Below, piece after piece: positions 8,696 to 16,833 of a stretch of DNA of 64,000 nucleotides. Positions within the stretch are counted from its first letter, which is position 1. Every line of letters starts with the position of its first letter. The stretch is from assembly GCF_027924605.1 (NCBI RefSeq), contig NZ_AP027042.1:1899524-1963523 (forward strand). The letters run 5' to 3'. The position numbers were made by a program, and so were the translations under genes. This DNA comes from Dyella sp. GSA-30. GTDB taxonomy: Bacteria > Pseudomonadota > Gammaproteobacteria > Xanthomonadales > Rhodanobacteraceae. The notes beneath the pieces were generated by a model, which was not told the DNA's origin, did no database searches, and saw only the letters and a program-made list of their open reading frames with translations.

Positions 8696-9517
8696 TCACT
8701 TCACCTCGTGCGTAGAGCCATCGGCGTGCCGCTCGGCGGCATCGATGGCGGCACGGCCGCGCGGGCCGTGGAAATAGGCTTGCACCCAGGGATCGTCGTT
8801 TTGCGCGACCACTTCCAGGCGGTCGCATACCAGCACCCTTTTCTGCGATAGCACGGCGACACGATCGCAGGTGGTGTAGAGCGTATCCAGGTCGTGTGTG
8901 ACCAGGAACACGGTAAGACCGAGCGCGTTGCGCAAGGTCACGATCAATTGATCGAAAGCCGCCGCGCTGATCGGATCGAGGCCGGCGGTAGGCTCGTCCA
9001 GGAACAGAATCTGCGGATCGAGTGCCAGGGCGCGGGCCAGTGCCGCGCGCTTGATCATGCCGCCGGAAAGCTGCGCCGGATACTTGATTTCCGTACCCAA
9101 CGGCAGGCCTGCCAGGGCCAGCTTTACGCCGGCCAGATGGGCGGCATCGTCGCGGCTCAGGTGCGCATGCTCGACCAGCGGCATGGCAATGTTTTCGCCC
9201 ACGGTCTGTGACGAAAATAGGGCGCCGTTCTGGAACAGCACGCCGAACTGGCGTTCGACCCGGGAGCGCTGCTCCGGCGGCAGCGACAGCAAATCCTGCC
9301 CGAACACATGGACGCGGCCGGAGGTGGGGCGTTGCAAGCCGATGATGCTGCGAAGCAGGACCGACTTGCCCGTGCCGGAGCCGCCGACCACGCCAAGTAT
9401 CTCGCCGCGTCGCACATCCAGATTCAGATGCTCATGCACGACCTGGCTGCCGAAGCGATTGGTCAGGTCGCGGACCTGGATGACGTCCTGCACGGCGTTC
9501 GCGGGCGCGGCGCTCAC
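8696..9517 (-). CDS. ABC transporter ATP-binding protein (MlaF-like)
   Basis: A 273-residue nucleotide-binding subunit that powers lipid transport through the MlaE-like permease. Visible motifs are Walker A GGSGTGKS (about 45-52), the signature LSGGMIKRAALARAL, Walker B ILFLDEPTAGLDP and the switch histidine in VTHDLD. The M-I-K-R variant after LSGG is typical of MlaF-type ATPases. It overlaps the permease gene by four bases (ATGA) and is followed after one base by the MCE gene, so the subunits are probably made in step. Confidence 0.93.
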   Translation of the reverse strand: MSAAPANAVQDVIQVRDLTNRFGSQVVHEHLNLDVRRGEILGVVGGSGTGKSVLLRSIIGLQRPTSGRVHVFGQDLLSLPPEQRSRVERQFGVLFQNGALFSSQTVGENIAMPLVEHAHLSRDDAAHLAGVKLALAGLPLGTEIKYPAQLSGGMIKRAALARALALDPQILFLDEPTAGLDPISAAAFDQLIVTLRNALGLTVFLVTHDLDTLYTTCDRVAVLSQKRVLVCDRLEVVAQNDDPWVQAYFHGPRGRAAIDAAERHADGSTHEVK

Positions 9518-10659
9518 CAGCCCATCTCCATAAAGAACAGTGCGGCCAGAGCGTCGACCAGGATCACCACAAAGATGGACTGCACCACACTGGAGGTGGT
9601 GTGCTCGCCCACCGACTGCGCGCTGCCGGCTACCTTGAAGCCCTCCAGGCAGCCGATCACGCCGATCAGGAAGGCGAAGAACGGTGCCTTCACCATGCCG
9701 ACCAGAAAGTTCCGCACGGCGATATCTTCCTTGAGCAGCGACAGGAACATCGGTGGCGAAATACCCAGGGTCACCGCGCAGACCACGCCGCCGCCGATCA
9801 GGCCGGCCATCATCGCGATAAAGGTGAGCATCGGCAGCGATATCAACAGTGCCATCACACGCGGCAATACCAGCAATTCGATCGGGTCCAGGCCCATCGC
9901 GCGGATCGCGTCGATTTCCTCGTTGGCCTTCATCGAGCCGATCTGCGCGGTGAAGGCGCTGGCGGTGCGTCCGGCCATCAGGATGGCGGTCAGCAACACA
10001 CCGAACTCGCGCAGGAACGAAAACCCGATCAGGTCGACCGTGTAGATGGTGGCGCCGAAATCGGCCAGCACGGTCGAGCCGAGAAAGGCCACCACCGCGC
10101 CGACCATGAAAGTCAGCAGTGCGATGATCGGCACCGCATCCAGCCCGGTCTGCTCCATATGCGCGACCAGTGGCGTGACGCGCCAGCGTTTGGGGCGCGG
10201 CAAGGTCCGCGCGATCGTTTCCAGGGTCAGTCCGATAAATCCGAGCAGCTCGATCGTCTGTAGCCAGAACTTCTCCACCGCCGCACCGATGCGCTCAAGT
10301 ACATCGACGATGGACGATCGTTTGGGCGGTTTGAGAGGCTTGCAGTAGGTGTCCAGTGCGCTGCCGACCGTCTGCAGCAGGGCGCGTCGGGCCGGTGTCA
10401 TCGTAGGCGCTTCATGGGCGAGATCGGCCATCCGCTTGGCGCCCAATAGAGTCACCAGCAGGTAGGCGCCGGCAGTATCGAGTGCGCCGAGCCGGTCCAG
10501 ATCGACGGTCACGTCATCGTGCAGCGTCGCCTTCAATGCATTGACGTGCTGCTCCAGCACGGCGTAATCGGCAAGCGTCCAATCCCCCGCGATGCGCAAA
10601 CAAGGCGGCTGGGTGGTGACATCGAGATTGGCACTTCCCGCTGCGGCCGATGTGCTCAT
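9514..10659 (-). CDS. STAS-domain fused MlaE-family ABC permease
   Basis: A 381-residue inner-membrane permease. Residues about 15-95 resemble a STAS domain ([24 protein letters not shown] type pattern). Residues about 135-381 are the MlaE domain with five or so membrane helices and the conserved cytoplasmic segment [20 protein letters not shown]. In E. coli the STAS protein MlaB is separate; here it is fused to the permease, an arrangement known for other MlaE homologues. It is the first gene of a tight operon: permease, ATPase, MCE protein, lipoprotein. Expected role: phospholipid traffic that keeps outer-membrane asymmetry, or hydrophobic-compound tolerance. Confidence 0.92.
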   Translation of the reverse strand: MSTSAAAGSANLDVTTQPPCLRIAGDWTLADYAVLEQHVNALKATLHDDVTVDLDRLGALDTAGAYLLVTLLGAKRMADLAHEAPTMTPARRALLQTVGSALDTYCKPLKPPKRSSIVDVLERIGAAVEKFWLQTIELLGFIGLTLETIARTLPRPKRWRVTPLVAHMEQTGLDAVPIIALLTFMVGAVVAFLGSTVLADFGATIYTVDLIGFSFLREFGVLLTAILMAGRTASAFTAQIGSMKANEEIDAIRAMGLDPIELLVLPRVMALLISLPMLTFIAMMAGLIGGGVVCAVTLGISPPMFLSLLKEDIAVRNFLVGMVKAPFFAFLIGVIGCLEGFKVAGSAQSVGEHTTSSVVQSIFVVILVDALAALFFMEMGW

Positions 10660-10803
10660 GAAGGGCGATCTTACATGGATTATGTGTATTTCCTGCGCAG
10701 CTTGGCCGTCCCGGGTCCACCAAACCAGCGTTGTCGCGTTAGCAGTCGCCTTGAGTTAGATTCTCGTCACCGATGGCGGCGCGGCGCGCCGATTTTCAAG
10801 CCT

Positions 10804-11718
10804 ATGAACCCAACGATGCCCGCATTTTCCCGGCTGGATGCACTCGAAGCCGAGAGTATCTATATCTTCCGGGAGACCCTGGCCGCGTTCCGTCGACCGG
10901 TAATGCTCTATTCGATCGGCAAGGATTCCTCGGTATTGCTGCACTTGTTGCGCAAGGCCTGTTTCCCGGCGCGGCCGGCGATGCCGTTGCTACATGTGGA
11001 CACCACCTGGAAGTTCCGCGAGATGATCGCGTTTCGCGATGACATCGCCTCGGCAGGCGACGTGGAACTGCGGATTCATATTAATGAGGACGGCGTCCGC
11101 CAGGGCATCTCGCCGCTGACGCATGGCTCGGTGGTGCATACCGACGTCATGAAGACCCAGGGCCTCAAACAGGCTTTGGAGAAATACGGCTTCGATGCCG
11201 CCGTGGGCGGGGCGCGGCGCGACGAGGAAAAGTCTCGAGCCAAGGAGCGCGTGTTTTCCTTTCGCAACGCGCAGCATCGCTGGGATCCGAAAAGCCAGCG
11301 ACCGGAGCTGTGGTCCAATTTCAACACACATATATATAAGGGTGAGAGCGTCCGCGTGTTTCCTTTGTCCAACTGGACCGAGATGGACGTCTGGCAATAC
11401 ATCCGGCGCGAAAGCATTCCGGTAGTGCCGCTCTATTTCGCCAGGTCGCGCCCGGTGGTGGAGCGCGACGGCGCCCTGATTATGGTCGACGACGAACGTT
11501 TCGTTCTGCGTGAAGGCGAGCAGGTGCAGATGCGCAAAGTGCGCTTTCGCACGCTGGGCTGCTATCCGCTGACCGGGGCGATTCCTTCGGAGGCCGATAC
11601 GCTGGACAAGCTCATCGAGGAGATGTCCGCTTCCCGCAGCTCCGAGCGCCAGGGGCGCGTGATCGATCACGATGGCGAGGCCTCGATGGAGCGTCGCAAG
11701 CAGGAAGGCTATTTCTGA
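10804..11718 (+). CDS. cysD: Sulfate adenylyltransferase subunit 2
   Basis: A 304-residue catalytic subunit of ATP sulfurylase, which forms adenosine 5'-phosphosulfate from sulfate and ATP in cysteine biosynthesis. The PP-loop SIGKDSS is at 37-43, [11 protein letters not shown] follows near residue 62, and the C-terminus ERRKQEGYF is typical. The ATG at 10804 gives the family's usual length (E. coli 302); the frame is open further upstream but shares no CysD features. The stop overlaps the start of cysNC by one base (TGATG), so the two subunits are translationally coupled. Control by a CysB-type regulator is expected, but I see no clear site. Confidence 0.95.
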   Translation: MNPTMPAFSRLDALEAESIYIFRETLAAFRRPVMLYSIGKDSSVLLHLLRKACFPARPAMPLLHVDTTWKFREMIAFRDDIASAGDVELRIHINEDGVRQGISPLTHGSVVHTDVMKTQGLKQALEKYGFDAAVGGARRDEEKSRAKERVFSFRNAQHRWDPKSQRPELWSNFNTHIYKGESVRVFPLSNWTEMDVWQYIRRESIPVVPLYFARSRPVVERDGALIMVDDERFVLREGEQVQMRKVRFRTLGCYPLTGAIPSEADTLDKLIEEMSASRSSERQGRVIDHDGEASMERRKQEGYF

Positions 11719-13583
11719 TGACGGCACGTTTTTCGGGCGGCATGCCCAGCCTGCTGCGCTTTATCACCTGTGGCAGCGTGGACGATGGCAAAAGTACCCT
11801 GCTTGGCCGACTGCTGTATGACACGGGCGCGTTGCCGGACGATCAGTTGGAAGCCCTGACACGCGACAGCCGGCACCTGCATGACGATGCGCCGACGGCG
11901 CTGGATTTCTCCCTGCTTACCGACGGGCTCGATGCCGAGCGCCAGCAGGGCATCACCATCGATGTGGCCTACCGTTACTTCCAGACCGCTCGGCGCAGCT
12001 TTATCGTGGCCGACTGCCCGGGGCACGAGCAGTACACGCGCAATATGGCGACCGGTGTGTCCCATGCGGAGGCCGCCGTGGTGCTCGTCGATGCCCGCAA
12101 GGGACTGCTGCCGCAGACGCGTCGGCATACCTATCTTTGCGCGCTGCTTGGCATTCGTCAGATCGTGCTGGTCGTCAACAAGATGGACTTGGTAGGGCAC
12201 GACGAAGGTGTCTTTATGGGTATTGCCCAGGCCTACCGCGAGCTGGCTCAGTCGCTGGGGTTTGGCGACATACAGGCGCTGCCAGTGGTGGCGCCGACCG
12301 GCGAGAATGTCAGCCATCGCAGCGAGCGGATGGGCTGGTTTCGGGGCCCCACATTATTGGATTGGCTGGAAACCGCGCCGTCGTCATCAGGGCAAGCGGG
12401 CGAGTTCCGAATGCCGGTGCAGTGGGTCAATCGTATCGATTCCTCGACGCGCGGTTATGCAGGCACGCTTTGCGGCGGCTCCGTCGCGGCGGGTGACGAC
12501 GTTGTCGTGCAACCAGCCATGAAGCGTGCGCGCGTCCAGCGCATCGTGACCGCCGATGGCGACCTCGCGCGGGCATGGGCCGGGCAGGCGGTAACCCTGG
12601 TACTCGACCGGGAGCTCGATATCAGTCGAGGCGACGTCTTGGCCGATGCAGCCAAACCCGCACCAGTGTCCGACCAGTTTGCGGCGCATATCGTCTGGAT
12701 GGGCGATGAAGCACTTTTGCCCAATCGCACCTACTGGCTCAAGGTCGGGACGCGCACCGTCAATGCGCGCGTGACGGCCATCAAGCATAAGGTCGATGTC
12801 GACACGGGGGCGCAACTGGCGGCACGTCGACTGGAACTGAACGATGTCGGCTACGGCAATATCGATCTGGATCATCCGATTGCTTTTGAGACCTATCGCG
12901 ACAACCGCGACCTGGGCGGTTTCATTCTGATCGATCGTCAGACTCACGCGACGGTTGGTTGCGGCATGCTGGATTTTGCCCTGCGTCGGGCGGGTAACCT
13001 GCATTGGCAGCACCTGGACCTGGACAAGGATGCACGCAGCGTCACCAAGGGGCAGCGTTCGCGCTGCCTGTGGTTCACCGGGTTGTCCGGTGCGGGCAAG
13101 TCGACGGTGGCCAATCTGGTCGAGCGCCGCTTGCATGCACTTGGCTATCACACCTATGTCCTGGATGGTGACAACTTGCGCCATGGCCTGAACAAGGACC
13201 TTGGCTTCACCGACGAGGCCAGGGTGGAAAACGTCCGCCGTGTGGCCGAGGTGGCACACCTGATGGTCGACGCGGGCCTCATCGTGCTGGTTTGCGTGAT
13301 CTCTCCATTCGCCAGCGAACGTCAGTTCGCACGGGAGCTTTTCGACGAAGACGAGTTCGTCGAGGTGTTTGTCGATACGCCGCTGGATGAGTGCGAACGA
13401 CGCGACCCCAAAGGGCTGTACCGCAAGGCGCGCGCGGGCGATATCCGCAATTTCACGGGCATCGATTCGCCCTACGAGTCGCCGGGGCATCCGGAAATTC
13501 ACCTGCTTGCCGGCGGACGCCGTGCCGAACAACTTGCCGAAGACGTCGTGGCGTATCTGATCGAGGGACAGGGCATCGGTTGA
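11718..13583 (+). CDS. cysNC: Bifunctional sulfate adenylyltransferase subunit 1 / APS kinase
   Basis: A 621-residue fusion performing two consecutive steps of sulfate activation. The N-terminal GTPase (CysN) drives ATP sulfurylase: P-loop GSVDDGKST at 19-27, DCPGH at 99-103, NKMD at 154-157. The C-terminal domain (from about 445) is APS kinase (CysC), with P-loop GLSGAGKST near residue 456 and [15 protein letters not shown]. It makes PAPS from APS. Fusion of CysN and CysC is common in Xanthomonadales and other proteobacteria. It overlaps cysD by one base. No PAPS reductase genes follow; the next gene is gcvT. Confidence 0.95.
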   Translation: MTARFSGGMPSLLRFITCGSVDDGKSTLLGRLLYDTGALPDDQLEALTRDSRHLHDDAPTALDFSLLTDGLDAERQQGITIDVAYRYFQTARRSFIVADCPGHEQYTRNMATGVSHAEAAVVLVDARKGLLPQTRRHTYLCALLGIRQIVLVVNKMDLVGHDEGVFMGIAQAYRELAQSLGFGDIQALPVVAPTGENVSHRSERMGWFRGPTLLDWLETAPSSSGQAGEFRMPVQWVNRIDSSTRGYAGTLCGGSVAAGDDVVVQPAMKRARVQRIVTADGDLARAWAGQAVTLVLDRELDISRGDVLADAAKPAPVSDQFAAHIVWMGDEALLPNRTYWLKVGTRTVNARVTAIKHKVDVDTGAQLAARRLELNDVGYGNIDLDHPIAFETYRDNRDLGGFILIDRQTHATVGCGMLDFALRRAGNLHWQHLDLDKDARSVTKGQRSRCLWFTGLSGAGKSTVANLVERRLHALGYHTYVLDGDNLRHGLNKDLGFTDEARVENVRRVAEVAHLMVDAGLIVLVCVISPFASERQFARELFDEDEFVEVFVDTPLDECERRDPKGLYRKARAGDIRNFTGIDSPYESPGHPEIHLLAGGRRAEQLAEDVVAYLIEGQGIG

Positions 13584-13633
13584 TGCTCATCGTGGCGCGG
13601 GAACGCCTTTTCGGGACGCTGATATCGCAAGGC

Positions 13634-13662
13634 TTGGATTGCCGCCGCCCGGCGGCGATAAT
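13634..13662 (+). promoter_or_regulatory. Candidate sigma-70 promoter for gcvT
   Basis: TTGGAT at 13634-13639 and GATAAT at 13657-13662 are 17 bases apart. The -10 matches five of six consensus positions, and a GC-rich repeat (GCCGCCGCCCGGCGGC) fills the spacer. No glycine riboswitch is visible in the 106-base gap. Confidence 0.5.
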
Positions 13663-13689
13663 CAATGACTTTCCCCAGAGCACGTCGCT

Positions 13690-14790
13690 ATGACCGATAA
13701 GACCGTACTCAACGAGACACACCGCGCCCTGGGCGCGCGCATGGTCGATTTTGGCGGCTGGGACATGCCGATCAACTACGGTTCGCAGATCGAGGAGCAT
13801 CACGCTGTACGCCAGGACGCCGGCATGTTCGACGTCTCGCATATGACCGTGATCGACCTGCACGGCGACGGCACGCGCGACTTTCTGCGCCATCTGGTGG
13901 CCAATAACGTCGACAAGCTGAAGGTCCAGGGCAAGGCCCTGTATACCTGCATGCTCAACGAGCACGGCGGCGTCATCGACGATCTGATCGTGTATTTCTT
14001 CGACGAGGCACACTTTCGCCTGGTCGTGAACGCGGCCACGCGTGCCAAGGATCTGGCCTGGATCCAGCAGCAGGCAGCGGCATTCGGCATCGAGGTCAAG
14101 GAGCGCCCGGACTTCGCCATGATTGCAGTGCAGGGCCCGCAGGCCCGCGCCAAGGTGCTTGGCTTGCTGCACGACATCGATCGTCCGCGCATCGAGAAGC
14201 TCGGCAAGTTCGCGGCGGCCGCAGGCCAGGGTCCGGGCGGCATGCCGCTGTTCGTGGCGCGCACCGGTTATACCGGTGAAGACGGTTTCGAGATCATCGT
14301 GCCGAACGAGCACGCTGTTGCCTTGTGGAACGCGCTGGCGGACGCCGGGGTTCGCCCGGCCGGCCTGGGTGCGCGCGATACCCTGCGTCTGGAAGCGGGT
14401 ATGAATCTTTACGGCCAGGACATGGACGAGGACGTCTCGCCGTGGGAGGCCAATCTTGGCTGGACGATCGCCCTGGACGAGGGCCGCGATTTCATCGGCC
14501 GTGCCGCGCTCGAGAAGCAGAAGGCCGAGGGTGTAAAGCGCGTGATGGTCGGCCTGGTGCTGGACGACAAGGGCGTGCTGCGCCATGGGCAAAAGGTCCT
14601 GACCGCGAACGGCGAAGGCGAAATTCTTTCCGGCAGCTTCGCTCCCACGCTCAACAAGGCGGTTGCCTTTGCACGCATCCCCGTCGGTGAGCCGGGCGAC
14701 GTACGCGTGGATATCCGCGGCCGCGAGGTGCCGGTGCGCATCGTGAAATATCCCTTCGTTCGCGACGGCAAGCCGCAACCTGGCATTTGA
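13690..14790 (+). CDS. gcvT: Glycine cleavage system T protein (aminomethyltransferase)
   Basis: A 366-residue tetrahydrofolate-dependent enzyme. It takes the aminomethyl group from lipoyl-GcvH, releases ammonia and makes 5,10-methylene-THF. Typical blocks are [18 protein letters not shown] near the N-terminus, VSHMTV, and [23 protein letters not shown] in the middle. Length equals that of E. coli GcvT (364). gcvH follows after 83 bases; gcvP is not in the window, so the cluster is split or continues elsewhere. Confidence 0.96.
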   Translation: MTDKTVLNETHRALGARMVDFGGWDMPINYGSQIEEHHAVRQDAGMFDVSHMTVIDLHGDGTRDFLRHLVANNVDKLKVQGKALYTCMLNEHGGVIDDLIVYFFDEAHFRLVVNAATRAKDLAWIQQQAAAFGIEVKERPDFAMIAVQGPQARAKVLGLLHDIDRPRIEKLGKFAAAAGQGPGGMPLFVARTGYTGEDGFEIIVPNEHAVALWNALADAGVRPAGLGARDTLRLEAGMNLYGQDMDEDVSPWEANLGWTIALDEGRDFIGRAALEKQKAEGVKRVMVGLVLDDKGVLRHGQKVLTANGEGEILSGSFAPTLNKAVAFARIPVGEPGDVRVDIRGREVPVRIVKYPFVRDGKPQPGI

Positions 14791-14792
14791 CG

Positions 14793-14821
14793 TTTCCGTA
14801 GCATCCGGCTGTCGCTACAAT
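14793..14821 (+). promoter_or_regulatory. Weak candidate promoter for gcvH
   Basis: TACAAT at 14816-14821 is a good -10 (five of six). The paired -35, TTTCCG, is poor. It would let gcvH be transcribed apart from gcvT, or read-through may suffice. Confidence 0.3.
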
Positions 14822-14873
14822 CGGCCATCACCGTGCCTATCTGCCCCCACAAGCGCTTACCTAGGAGCCCAAC

Positions 14874-15269
14874 ATGAGCGAGATCCCCGGCGATCTGAAA
14901 TTTCTCAAGTCCCACGAATGGGCCCGCGCTGAAGACAGCGGTCTGGTGCGCGTGGGTATCTCCGACCATGCCCAAGGTCAGCTTGGCGACCTGGTCTATG
15001 TCGAGCTGCCGGAAATCGGCAGCCAGGTGAAGGCGGGCGAAGGTGCTGCCGTGGTGGAGTCGGTCAAGGCCGCTTCTGACATCTATTCGCCGGTGACGGG
15101 TGAAGTCGTCGAGATCAACGAAGAGCTCAACGACAACCCGGAAACCATCAACGAAGACGCGTTCGGCAAGGGCTGGATCTTCGCCGTCAAGCCCAGCGAC
15201 CGTGGCGAACTCGACGAGCTGCTGAGTGCGGACGAGTACGCCGAAGTGATGGAAAACGACGATCACTGA
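14874..15269 (+). CDS. gcvH: Glycine cleavage system H protein
   Basis: A 131-residue lipoyl carrier that shuttles the aminomethyl intermediate between the P, T and L proteins. The lipoylated lysine is Lys65 in [19 protein letters not shown], the family's diagnostic stretch. Length matches E. coli GcvH (129). The Shine-Dalgarno-like AGGAG lies just before the ATG. A strong factor-independent terminator follows, ending the gcv unit. Confidence 0.97.
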   Translation: MSEIPGDLKFLKSHEWARAEDSGLVRVGISDHAQGQLGDLVYVELPEIGSQVKAGEGAAVVESVKAASDIYSPVTGEVVEINEELNDNPETINEDAFGKGWIFAVKPSDRGELDELLSADEYAEVMENDDH

Positions 15270-15295
15270 GCGTTTTCAGACACTCCGTTTTACGG

Positions 15296-15326
15296 ACGGC
15301 GGTCGCTACGGCGACCGTCGTTTTTT
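15296..15326 (+). terminator. Rho-independent terminator after gcvH
   Basis: An 11-base-pair stem (15296-15306 with 15311-15321, one G-U pair) has the tetraloop TACG and is followed by a run of six T. It lies 27 bases after the gcvH stop. Confidence 0.92.
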
Positions 15327-15725
15327 ATGGTTCGACGCGCCGGTGAATGTGTATTCGGTGGCGTGTCAGAGTCGATTTTTCTGTTGCGACGGTACCGTTT
15401 TTTTGTCGCATCGATCGGCTTGAAGAAGGTGATTTCGATCGCGCCGATGTGGATGGATTTGCGTCCACATCGACCACTCGACGAGACCGAGATGGGGGTG
15501 CGAGCGTTGGTGTCGAACCGTGCTTCGACCCTTTCAGCGGTCGATTGAGGGGTGCTGAAGGCCCTTCGGAAGGGTGTCCCGGAAAATTTTTTTTCGGGTT
15601 TCTCAGTCGACTTTCGTTCATCCAAATCGGCCGGTTCGACGGTGTCGCCGGCGTGGTTTTAGATGATGTGTTGATCTAGTTGATATGCAAGGAAAATAAT
15701 TCCTTGTCGCGCTTAAAACCACTTG

Positions 15726-15759
15726 TTTTTAGGGGTTTTTGGCGTTTTTACGTGTTTTT
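15726..15759 (+). repeat. Four phased T5 tracts (predicted bent DNA)
   Basis: Runs of five T at 15726-15730, 15736-15740, 15745-15749 and 15755-15759 have centres 10, 9 and 10 bases apart, close to one helical turn. An A4 run at 15715-15718 and a T4 run at 15771-15774 flank them. Tracts in phase with the helix bend DNA. They sit about 130 bases before the predicted promoter of the MetJ-H1 gene. Confidence 0.7.
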
Positions 15760-15774
15760 GTCAGTTGCGGTTTT

Positions 15775-15798
15775 AGCTGTATGGACGTCCAAACGGAA
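15775..15798 (+). promoter_or_regulatory. Candidate MetJ boxes upstream of the MetJ-H1 gene
   Basis: The central octamer GGACGTCC (15783-15790) keeps the GACGTC core of the met box AGACGTCT. The octamers before and after match at only five and four of eight positions. A second GACGTC core lies at 15950-15955, right on the start codon. These could serve autoregulation, but they are much weaker than the operator at 48314-48337. Confidence 0.35.
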
Positions 15799-15890
15799 AT
15801 GCCTCCGGAAGGCCGCTAACCCTTGTGGGGCAGGGCTTTGGGGGGTGTTACAAGGTAGGTGAAACGCACTGATTTCACAGCTAAAATCAA

Positions 15891-15919
15891 TTGACAGTAG
15901 AAATTTTCAGGAATAGCTT
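15891..15919 (+). promoter_or_regulatory. Predicted promoter of the MetJ-H1 gene
   Basis: A perfect TTGACA (15891-15896) is followed after exactly 17 bases by TAGCTT (15914-15919; three of six). Transcription would start near 15926, leaving a leader of roughly 20 bases to the ATG at 15948. Reading the TTG of this -35 as a start codon is therefore unlikely. Confidence 0.55.
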
Positions 15920-15947
15920 TCGCTTCAGATCACGGGGAACAGGTGTT

Positions 15948-16505
15948 ATGACGTCATCGAAATTCATCAGGCCTTACGTCGACCACGGAGAGAAAGCCGG
16001 CGCAGTACGCAAGATCACGGTCTCGATTCCGTTGCATGTACTGAGGTTGCTGTCCGATGAACGCACCCGTCGCCAGGTGAACAATTTAAGGCACGCCACG
16101 AACAGCGATCTGCTGGTTGAGGCGTTCCTGCACGCTTTTACTGGGCAACCACTGCCAACTGATGAGGAGCTGAGACGAACTATGGCCACTGCCAAGAAAG
16201 CCACCAAGAAAGCTGCAAAGAAAGCCACCAAGAAGACCGCCGCTAAGAAGTCGACTGCAAAGCGCCCGGTCGCCCGTAAGCCGGCTGCCAAGAAGGCCGC
16301 CAAGAAGACTGTCCGCAAGACCGCGAAGAAGGCCGCTGCAAAGCGTCCTGCCGCTGCCAAGAAGGCTTCGGTGAAGAAGGTTGCGGTGAAGAAGGTTGCC
16401 AAGAAGGCTGCCAAGCGCACCGTGAAGAAGGCCGCTGCTGCCAAGGTGGTCAAGGCCACCCGCGCTGCCAAGGCCCCGAAGGCCGCCAAGGCCGCCAAGA
16501 AGTAA
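15948..16505 (+). CDS. metJ: MetJ repressor fused to a histone H1-like Lys/Ala tail
   Basis: A 185-residue chimera. Residues 1-77 align with the methionine repressor MetJ, a ribbon-helix-helix protein that binds met boxes when loaded with SAM. The DNA-contact ribbon is [12 protein letters not shown] (21-32; Lys22 and Thr24 equal E. coli Lys23 and Thr25). The SAM-pocket residues Arg41, Glu58, His62 and Phe64 sit in [20 protein letters not shown] and [13 protein letters not shown]. After LRRT the usual MetJ C-terminal helix is missing. In its place is a 107-residue tail of Lys, Ala, Arg, Thr and Val with no Asp or Glu, like bacterial H1/AlgP-type nucleoid proteins. The ATG at 15948 follows GGGGAA. 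An in-frame ATG at 16182 lies exactly where the tail begins and has its own GAGGAG upstream. Confidence 0.93.
   Translation: MTSSKFIRPYVDHGEKAGAVRKITVSIPLHVLRLLSDERTRRQVNNLRHATNSDLLVEAFLHAFTGQPLPTDEELRRTMATAKKATKKAAKKATKKTAAKKSTAKRPVARKPAAKKAAKKTVRKTAKKAAAKRPAAAKKASVKKVAVKKVAKKAAKRTVKKAAAAKVVKATRAAKAPKAAKAAKK
16164..16184 (+). promoter_or_regulatory. Possible internal translation start for the H1-like tail
   Basis: GAGGAG at 16164-16169 precedes an in-frame ATG at 16182-16184 by 12 bases, slightly long. Initiation here would give a 107-residue protein starting [10 protein letters not shown], which looks like the natural N-terminus of a free histone H1-like protein. Confidence 0.45.
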
Positions 16506-16833
16506 TTCAAGCAATTATATAAGACTCGATTTTCTCTCCCTGCGGTGCCCAGCGCAGGGAGTACTTCGAAAGTGATTCGTCCCGGCCCATGGTCGGGACG
16601 CTTCGTTTCCGGGCCACGGAAACGTAAGAAAAATTCTTATCCGCCCGTTAGATGGCGCCGTACATAGCGTGAATCCCTTTCGATGGACTGTGACGAGTCT
16701 GGCGATTTGCCGTGCTGCTGCTTTGCGGGTACCTTTCTCACTATCCGCGCCGCGGTGGCCTGGGGAGGCCTCCGCTCCTGGATTCACAGGGGGAAAAAGC
16801 GCGGGTATCTGGTTCAGACTTACGCGAGAGACC
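16506..16833 (+). other. Intergenic region with three hairpins before the TonB-like gene
   Basis: There is no gene in these 328 bases. Hairpins: a 9-bp stem at 16536-16544/16553-16561; a 7-bp stem at 16578-16584/16594-16600; and a short TTTCCG/CGGAAA pair at 16606-16622. None has a clean T-run, so termination of the MetJ-H1 transcript is uncertain. The promoter of the next gene should lie in the second half, but no convincing -35/-10 pair is seen. Confidence 0.55.
16536..16561 (+). terminator. Hairpin after the MetJ-H1 gene, possible terminator
   Basis: CTCCCTGCG pairs perfectly with CGCAGGGAG around an 8-base loop, 31 bases after the stop codon. It lacks the T-run of an intrinsic terminator, so it could instead protect the 3' end of the mRNA. 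Confidence 0.4.

Larger units (their letters stand above)
15327..15890 (+). other. 564-base geneless region upstream of the MetJ-H1 gene
   Basis: No convincing gene is seen. Frames of about 100 codons exist on both strands but lack recognisable domains or good ribosome sites. The first half is GC-rich with small inverted repeats: a 9-bp arm pair near 15447/15470, CCCTTCGGAAGGG near 15563, and CCCGG-AAAA-TTTTTTTT-CGGG at 15578-15598. From about 15680 the composition turns AT-rich with T-tracts and a candidate met box. It may hold a long leader, a small RNA or regulatory DNA. Confidence 0.6.

Noticed and set aside
10519-10803. N-terminal extension of CysD
   Set aside because: It overlaps the permease gene on the other strand and exceeds the family length. 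The ATG at 10804 fits CysD homologues.
12387-13532. 381-codon open frame antisense to cysNC
   Set aside because: No domain is seen, and the plus-strand gene is certain over the whole range.
13584-13689. Glycine riboswitch before gcvT
   Set aside because: The gap is only 106 bases and none of the conserved glycine aptamer elements is seen.
15290-15679. Frames of about 110 codons in the geneless block, one basic on the minus strand
   Set aside because: No domain, no ribosome site, and one overlaps the gcvH terminator.
15974-16514. Antisense frames over the H1-like tail (Leu/Gly-rich or Ala/Phe-rich)
   Set aside because: They only mirror the Lys/Ala codon repeats and have no credible start.
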